From: Phyllostachys edulis
Lineage: Eukaryota; Streptophyta; Magnoliopsida; Poales; Poaceae
DNA: 64,000 bases
NCBI GenBank assembly: GCA_036346405.1
Contig: CM070548.1
Span: forward strand, 62,520,877 to 62,584,876
Direction: 5' to 3'
Part shown: positions 57,204-64,000 of the stretch, piece after piece
Layout: every line of letters starts with the position of its first letter
How positions within the stretch are numbered: position 1 is the stretch's first letter
Notes under the pieces: model-generated
Databases searched by the model: none
The model's input: the letters and a program-made list of their open reading frames with translations, nothing else
What the model was told of the DNA's origin: nothing
Position numbers and translations under genes: made by a program

Positions 57204-59150
57204 TCTATCATATTATTAAAGCAGAGTCAAAATAAGCTACCATGTTCGTCCTCAAAGGCTAGAAATTCTCACATAAATCGGTGCAAAAAGATAAAGATAT
57301 ACACCGTCGATCGCAGCTTATCCAGATTATAACGGTCTAGATCAAAAGAAATATTTTCATTCGAATTCCTAAGTAAAAGAGTCCAAAACAAGTACAATAA
57401 AATTGAAATTCGAAAATAAAATTAGCAATTTGATTTTCATACAATTTCTAAGTAAAATCTCTAAATAATTATAATTCGAATTAAAAAATTAAAATGGCAA
57501 TCATATTTGTATACGGAATAAACAACTGAAATTCAAATAAAAAATAAAAAATAGCAATTTAATTTTGATATGAATTACATAAATTATAATTGAATACAAA
57601 TTAAACAATACTTGGCACTTAGATTTGTATATGAAATCCAACCAAAAATAATTAACATTCGAATAAAAATAAAATAAAATAAGCAATTTGATTTCAATAC
57701 TAATTCCAAATAATTGTAAATTAGAATAAAAATAAATAAATAAATAAATAAATAGCAATTGGATTTGGATACTAATTCCAAGAAAAAGAGTCAACTTGAA
57801 TAAAAATTAAAATAAAATTTGTAATTTAATTTCCATATGAACTCCAAAGTAAAATACCTAAATAACTAAAATTCAGAATAAATTAAATAAAATTAGCAAT
57901 TTGATTTGTATACGAACTCCAATAAAAATAACTGAAATGTTGAATAAAAATAAAAGTTATAACAAAGATGGCACCAATAGTGTTGATGGAGACAAAAGAA
58001 GCCACCAACATTCACTCTCAAGGTCACGTGTTTCTATTGTTGCTTCCTATGAAATAAAAATAAAAATAATTAAAATTTTGAATAAAAAATAAAAGTTATA
58101 ACGAGGATAGCACAAATAGTATCGACACGGCGATGACAGAGATGAGGACAATGTTGTGCTGCTCACCTTAGCCGTTCAACGAGGACAATATTGTGTTACT
58201 CGCCGAAGCCATTGAAGAGAAAGTCCCGTGTTGAAGGAGCCAAGGGTTGCGATAACAAGTCGTGAGCGTCGGCATTGTTAAAAAAGTTAGTGGGCAAAGA
58301 AGCTCGATGATGGAGAAGCCCTGACAGAGAGAAGATGAAGTTTTGCGTTGAAGACGAGCTATGGATGATATGAGGCCATCGAGTAGCTAGAAGCGTGCCA
58401 TCACTCGTGAGGGGTACATCGTCGCCATCTATGGTGAAAAGATTCTCTATATTGTTAAGACAACGATTAAAGCAGACATGCCAACATCAGTGACGATGGG
58501 AGGTTGTCGCAGTTAGTGAGGAAGCCACAGAGTTGAATTGGCCAACATTAAAGAAGAGGAACGATCGACACGAGAGAATAAGACATCGAGCATGTATAAC
58601 ATCATACATGAGTATGTACATGCATGCATCCATACGAATAGAAGCGTGGGTGTATAGAGACAGATGAGCAAAAAGTTGGAAGTAGATATGACGCAGTCGT
58701 AGGAATAGGCTCGAGGTTACCGAAGAGAGCGCGACACGTGTCCCTGGCTGGGATCGGCGATGGTTGCATGTGTATGCGTGTTGATGTTGCAACGGTTAGC
58801 ATTAAGTAATAATTGAGGAGAAGTAGAAGATAACTATGTGGTAAAGTATTTTATTGGAAGGGATAGCAGCTGAGAGAGACCGATCAAGATTTGGGCTTAC
58901 TGTTGGAGGTTGAAGAAAAAAAGCTTTGATGACGAGAAGAGATAGAAAGCACATGGTTCGGTGGGGCAATCAACGTGTGGGGGAAGATAAGTTCAAGGTA
59001 GATCGTCCATAGTGCATCGGTGTATACGTGAATAAGATACTTCAATACCATGTAAACTAATAAGATAATTTGCCACACACACACAATCAATGTATTGTTT
59101 TAGATTAAATAGTGGCACATGTGCATGTATATAATTTGGAAAAAAAAAAG
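57204..59150 (+). mobile_element. Helitron-like non-autonomous element (5' end clear, 3' end not fixed)
   Basis: TCTATCATATTATTAAAGC at 57204, preceded by A, is a typical Helitron 5' end in grasses. It is followed by AAAGGCTAGAAATTC and GATCGCAGCTTATCCAGATT, motifs I associate with Basho-like rice Helitrons. About 57380-58100 is made of degenerate 70-90-bp repeats (TAGCAATTTGATTTG...GAATAAAAATAAA), including two copies of AAAGTTATAAC(A/G)A(A/G)GATAGCAC-like sequence near 57952 and 58092. No Rep/helicase ORF is present. I could not find the 3' CTRR with hairpin, so the right limit is approximate. Confidence 0.55.
57380..58100 (+). repeat. AT-rich degenerate tandem repeats, 70-90 bp
   Basis: Recurring AGCAATT(T/G)GATTT(G/T) followed by ATA(C/T)(G/T)AA(T/C)TCCAA and GAATAAAAATAAA, at least seven times, with variable length. 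Confidence 0.75.
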
Positions 59151-59520
59151 TACCTACTAAAATAAGAATAGAGGTATGAAGCTACATGATCTATGCATGG
59201 AGAATGATTAGTTTCTAAGAACCTCAACAACTTATTATACTCAATGATTTTCTTCCATCAAAGCTCATACTTCAGTTGTGTTCCTCTGGTTATATTTTCC
59301 TTTAAGATTCTATTGTCATTTATAATGTTTAGGATATCTTAAAAATATAAATAGCATATAAGATATGTAAATATATTATCAAATATTTATACAAATTTCG
59401 AAACAAATGCACAACCCATGTTGTTGGCTCTGTTAAAACACACACAAAGAAAAGATTTTTTTAAAATAATCTATTTTTTATTCAGAATTACAGAAATAAT
59501 ACCACTTTATTTTTTGACAG
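59151..59520. other. AT-rich spacer, nothing recognised
   Basis: No gene, RNA or clear transposon end seen. Confidence 0.5.
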
Positions 59521-59544
59521 AAATAATCATTTGTTACCGTACCG

Positions 59545-59689
59545 TTGGGTGACTTAGAACTAGTCGCTCAACCATAGGGCGACTGGCCAGAGTCGCCTAG
59601 CGGAGTAGCGACATGTGTCGTGGTCGCTCGGTTGCCGAGCAACTTGAGTAAGTCACCCAATGGTTGAGTGACTAGTACCAAGTCGCCCA
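59545..59689. repeat. Fold-back inverted repeat
   Basis: The left arm 59545-59574 (TTGGGTGACTTAGAACTAGT then CGCTCAACCA) pairs with the right arm 59661-59689 (TGGTTGAGTGACTAGTACCA then AGTCGCCCA) at about 25 of 29 positions. The loop (59575-59660) contains further GTCGCC/GGCGAC-like half-sites. The GTCGC(C/T)-rich style is common in grass repeats next to GRF-type transposon ORFs. Confidence 0.8.
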
Positions 59690-60177
59690 GCCATTCGGCG
59701 ATTTAAAATAATAGCATTAATCCGATTGAAATAATTGTGTGGGAATAAATATCAAATTTTTTAGGTAATACATTTAGCAAATATTGTTTGTAGGTTATTA
59801 TTTTTTTTAGAAATAAAAGGGTGGTGACAAGGCTGGTTGGTCCATTTGTGATTTTTGTAGATCTCAAGGGCACGAAATTTATCAGACTCGCAATAACATT
59901 TTGTGATCGTCGTATGTTGTTGTAGTGCGCTAAATTTCTGAAGAATTTTGTGAGGACGATAGAGGTAGCAATGATTCGTAAGTACAAAGGTTAGTGATAT
60001 TGTGATGCGCCAGAAATTCATACATGGTGGAAAACTTTGGAGAAATGACGCAATGATAACAACACGACGGTTGATCCGACAAGGGGTTACATGGCATGCA
60101 GGCTAACGAACCAAGGATGGTACACGCATGCCTTAGACAATTAGAAATACATGAGACATATGGATGAAGAGGGTAGG

Positions 60178-60848
60178 ACTACTGCATGGACCGAGGCCAT
60201 TTGCCCTTCCTTGCGAGCTTGGCGTTGTACTCCTCGTCGACTGCCTTGGCCTTGACCGCCATTTTTCTCCTTTTCTCGTGCTCCCTACGCCTGCATGCCT
60301 CGAGATGGGCCTGCGTCTCCTACTGGATACGCTCGCTGTGCTCTTGGGTGCGGCGCTCCTCCTCCCTCCTCTCGCGGTCCCTGTTAACATCCCACTCTTC
60401 GCAGTCGAGAGTCCACTGGTCGTGTGGGTGAATCTCTAGGTCGATCCACTTGCGGTAGCCACATAGCGGATCTGGGGACTACGGGTAGATGAGAGAGGTT
60501 GTTAGTACGTACTTTGAAAGAGAAATGGTAAGGGAATATACTGTAACCTGTCCTTACCAGCTGCCGATAGCGGCTGATGTCCCAACGGTGGTCGGGATAG
60601 TCACAGGAGTAGTACACGCAACCCTAGTAACGCATGCCCAAACTGAGTCGGTGCTTAGACTTGAAGAACTTGCATCTGTCCCTGCACCAACATAGGGGCG
60701 GCGTCTCCCCCTCGGGCGAGTGTTGCGGTGAATACTCGGTTGAGATGTTGTAGTAGGGGTTACTACTACGGGGGACGGCGTCATTGCGGAGAGATGGCCT
60801 CCTAGCATGCTCCCTTTGTTCCACTTGGACCACATACTCCCTTTGCAT
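60178..60848 (-). pseudogene. GRF-zinc-finger-like transposon-associated protein, broken
   Basis: Minus exon 1 (to about 60560) carries TPPLCWCRDRCKFFKSKH and, after an in-frame TAG, GCVYYSCDYPDHRWDISRYR. A GT...AG intron (about 60560-60480; GTAAGGACAG...ACCCGTAG) leads to exon 2 with DPLCGYRKWIDLEI and a long charged helix (RERREEERRTQEHSER..., ETQAHLEACRREHEKRR). The spacing CxC...C...C..W.D resembles the GRF zinc finger of ORFs repeated in rice transposons. A second TAG interrupts the helix near 60328. Its upstream end is cut at 60849 by the Sirevirus LTR. The function is not established; it looks dead. Confidence 0.6.
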
Positions 60849-60849
60849 T

Positions 60850-62951
60850 TGTAGGACCGAAATGGCGACAGAAGGGGGGGTTGAATGTCGCTCTCTTTAA
60901 AATCGCCCCCGAGAAAACAAACACTGCAGTAAAAAAAAATGTTTCCTGAAGAAGCTACAAACTGCCAAAGGCTCCTATTTCGCTGAAACACAGTTGCGCC
61001 ATAGCTCGCTTCTACTCTAAGAAGAAGAACAGAGAGCAAAGAAACCATTTGGCCAGCCAATAAAAATCAAAACCTTGGTCGGTCACACCAAAGAGCAGTC
61101 ACAGCTAAACAAAAGAAATTCAGATCTATAAAGCACAAGCAGCAGCTGCTGGTTCGGTTTCTACGGGAGGACTCTCCAGGCTCTCAAGCAAGCCGATCAG
61201 ATTTCAGAGTACACAGATACGAGATCTCTTACAAGAAGCAAAACAGTTTGCGATTACTACTGCCTCACAAATCCACAAGAGGGATTGCTCCCAAACAATA
61301 TTCAATTCGAGCAAAGAAAGGCACAAAGATCCAAAGAGAGAGACGAATCGGATTTCCAAGCAGCCAAGCAATACACAAAAACTAGTTTCAAACAGGGGAG
61401 ATCATTACAGCTGCATCAATCCACCGAACCGACAACATGAACAAGACAAAACTGCATCCAAGAAAATAAACAAACACTAAACTCAATGGCAGTCAAAACC
61501 GATCCATGGGTCGGATCAATAAAACCACACAGCGCTAAGAACCAAGGATTCAGTCGAATCGCATCAAGCAGCTCAAGACAAAAAAGAAAAACCAGCACAG
61601 CTCAACGAGGAATAGATCAGGTGCATCAACGCTGATCATCGAGACCATCCGTGCAGATCCTGTTTTTCTGCTAGGCACTGGAGGCCGCCAAGAACACCGG
61701 AATTTCCGGCCCGGGACAAAACAGGTGCATAGATTTTCCTCCGGACCAAACACAGCGCCGCCGATTTTTTTTTTTTTTTTAGCAGCACATTTCTCAGCGG
61801 CAATTCTAATCCACACACACGCACACAAGAAACGGCTACATACCAAGATAGGGCTTCTGCTTTCCTCCGGCATGGCGCGCCACGGCTTGATTTTTGGGGA
61901 TTCGCTTTCGGCAACAAAACATCGATCACAAATGCTGCACCAAACCAACAAGTTAAGAAGCAAAAATGGGAATAAAATAATCTAAAACAGCAAACCTCTC
62001 TCTGTGGGCAGCACAAACCGAGCAGCACACAAGAGGCAAAAGCTAGCACGCACACACAGGGAGAAGAACAAGGCGCTATGCAGCAGCAATAAACAACTCA
62101 ATCCAACCGGCGGCAACAGCAAACATTAATCTCTCAGGGATAAAGCACACGCAGTCCAAGGCAAAAGAAATGAAAGCAGTAAATCAGACCAGAAGATAGC
62201 AGTCAACAAGATGGGACAAGCTAGCCAAAAAAAAAACATCAAATCATTTACTACGGACGAACACAGGCGCTGCCAGGTTCATTTCCTGGGGCAAACACGC
62301 CGCCGCCCAGAGGAATGATTTCACACAGAGGGAACCCTCATCCGCCTCCCAACAACTCACCAACTAAAGCCTCTTTTGACCCTAGCAAACCCTAACTATC
62401 TCTCAAAAGCCCACCAATACAAGCAGCCACTCACTCCTATTTATAGCCCTTGGCTAATGGGTCTCCAACCCGTTCGCCCGCTTAAACCCAACGGAGCTCG
62501 CTCCGCCAGTGCGACTTTGCGAAATTCCCTTCTTCCTCCCGCACCTTCCGGAAGCTTCCGCCTCGCCGTCAAGACGCCTCGCAACCACCTCGAGTCCACG
62601 CTGCCTTTGACACATCCCTACCGTTCGACCTCGGTGCACTGCACCTAGTCCGGTCCACCGTGTCTCGCCACGACTCCACCCGATGTCCTGCAGTCACACA
62701 GACAAGAAACACATCAAATAGCACCGCTCGATACATGAAAGCATAAATACCAACATACTTACCATGACAAAATCCAAACTTGTCGAATCAAAGAATATGC
62801 ATCCAAAACCCATACGACCAAGTTTGACCAAACCGACTGAGCCTGTTGCACCACGCAACGACATGGTCCGACCACACAAACCAAACTCGACTTCCTAAAC
62901 CTATGTCAATTACTCATCACACACACGGGACGACCTCCACATGGTCTCTCA
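60850..62951 (-). mobile_element. Sirevirus-like (copia) 3' LTR
   Basis: On the minus strand it starts TGAGAGACCATG right after the polypurine tract AAGGGGGAGAT, and ends ATTCAACCCCCCCTTCTGTCG ... GGTCCTACA, the kind of end seen in Opie/SIRE-type LTRs. Length is about 2.1 kb. The expected TSD on the left is GCATT (60845-60849); its partner is off-window. Open frames within it (for example 61550-62055 minus) overlap one another without domains and are not called. Confidence 0.75.
62437..62446 (-). promoter_or_regulatory. TATA box of the Sirevirus-like LTR
   Basis: CTATAAATAG on the minus strand, preceded by CCAAGGG; transcription would start near 62405. Confidence 0.65.
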
Positions 62952-64000
62952 ATCTCCCCCTTGATGAGTATATTGACAAACTCTGATAAAGCGCAAAGAT
63001 GAGTTTGAGTTTGAAGAAACCAACATGATCCAAAGAAGAAGAGTGAAACTAATGACCATGTCGACAGAAGGAACACTAGAGCAACAACTAAAAGAGCAAA
63101 TTGATCTCCAAAGCTCTAAACTGTTCCCAACAGACTTTTTCTTCTCTATTCTCCCCCTTTTGGCAATAAACGCATCAAGATGCAATAGAGAGAATATGAT
63201 ATGTTAATGGATGAAAATGGCTGAAGTTTGATTATTCTAAGCAGTTAGAGCCATGAGAATTATCCAGAATGACCATAATGTAATACACCAAGCCATAACT
63301 TAATAAAAAGGCTAGCTAGATCATGACAAGATATGTATAAGCTAGCTAGTACACATAGATGACAATCTGAAAATGAGGTACATTATGTGAGCAAGTCAAG
63401 TCATCAATGAGCAAAGTCTCGCTAGAGATATCCAAGGATGATGCAGCCATGTCAATAAGCTAAGCGTAGCTAAGAAGCTTAAATTGAGACCAAATAGAGT
63501 GCTATGCTCAAGATTGAAACATTGGTTAAAGTACATGATACTTTTTGTGACTTTAAGCACATTGAACACATGAAACATATTTTCTTTTGAAATTCATGGT
63601 GGTTTCCAACCAGATTTTTGTTTTATCATGTGCTAGGTCTCAAGCCTTATGCGACTACTCCAAGCGATAAGCTTAAGAAGATAGTCTAGGTCACCCAAAA
63701 CTCCCCTAAGTTCATGCCAAGTGCAATGGCAAGCCGTCTCATAGGAGAGAATTGGTGAGATCGGTTTTTCAAGCACAAAAGAGATCTTTTGCCTTTTAAC
63801 AAGTTGTACTAACTCATGCATCATCAAGAGACTAAAACAACTCAATCTAAGGCTCAATATAGATTCATCACTCTACCCAAATTATTTGACATGGCATGAA
63901 TCATAAAAGGATAGCTCAAGAAAGACTAATCTCGAGTGCTAACATGACAAGTTTTAGTTTAAGTTGAGCAATTTTAATTAACTTATCATGGCAAAAGCTA
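62952..64000 (-). mobile_element. 3' internal end of the Sirevirus-like element
   Basis: It adjoins the LTR with the polypurine tract (minus AAGGGGGAGA, 62953-62963). A second purine tract (minus CCAAAAGGGGGAG, 63151-63163) lies 190 bp further in. Multiple polypurine tracts are a known Sirevirus hallmark. The remainder to the window end is AT-rich with no open frame above 80 codons and no pol motif, consistent with the long non-coding 3' region of these elements. Gag-pol must lie right of the window. Confidence 0.7.

Noticed and set aside
61550..62055. Two minus-strand ORFs of 137-139 codons
   Set aside because: They overlap in different frames inside the Sirevirus-like LTR and have no domain.

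Overview
This is a plant nuclear window, almost certainly from a grass (Poaceae) and Oryza-like in character. The evidence is layered LTR retrotransposons of cereal-type lineages (Tat, chromovirus, Angela/BARE-type, Ale-like and Sirevirus families), a Stowaway-type MITE, a Helitron-like 5' end, and one ordinary host gene with a very GC-rich coding sequence and one short intron. All assignments come from reading the sequence; no search was run.

Left part (1-12.1 kb). A minus-strand copia LTR enters at the left edge (1-169) and abuts the 3' part of a very long LTR (to 2690). That lies in a minus-strand Ty3/gypsy element of Tat type (element A: pol 2691-3636 and 8149-9840, gag 9841-11440, 5' LTR from 11492). 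A complete 4.5-kb solo LTR (3637-8148, target-site duplication GTTGC) splits A inside pol.

Middle part (12.1-41 kb). A plus-strand chromovirus (element C, 12734-36904) is split in its pol gene by a complete 18-kb minus-strand Tat-type element (element B, 16439-34397, TSD ATTTG). B carries gag-pol on the minus strand and a multi-exon gene on the opposite strand. A 4.3-kb solo LTR (18744-23080, TSD AGAGG) lies inside an exon of that antisense gene. The insertion order is therefore C, then B, then the solo LTR. The LTRs and antisense-gene introns of B are full of short tandem hairpin units whose two arms change together.

Right part (41-64 kb). This part is less repetitive. It holds a tiny Cys-rich ORF (41728-41892), a young 4.7-kb copia element D with 130-bp LTRs (42888-47613, TSD GCTTC) that carries a duplicated fragment resembling the start of a NAC domain, a Stowaway-like MITE (47647-47907), and the one convincing host gene: a two-exon BYPASS1/ROH1-related (DUF793) gene on the minus strand (51290-52373) with a clear TATA box. 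Further right are an unrecognised 183-codon ORF, a Helitron-like end with AT-rich repeats, a fold-back repeat, a broken GRF-zinc-finger-type transposon ORF, and a minus-strand Sirevirus-like copia element (LTR 60850-62951) that runs off the window.

Apart from the BYPASS-related gene, and perhaps the two small ORFs, every recognisable coding sequence belongs to a transposable element and most are broken by stops or frameshifts. Nothing indicates an operon, CRISPR array or bacterial-type system.
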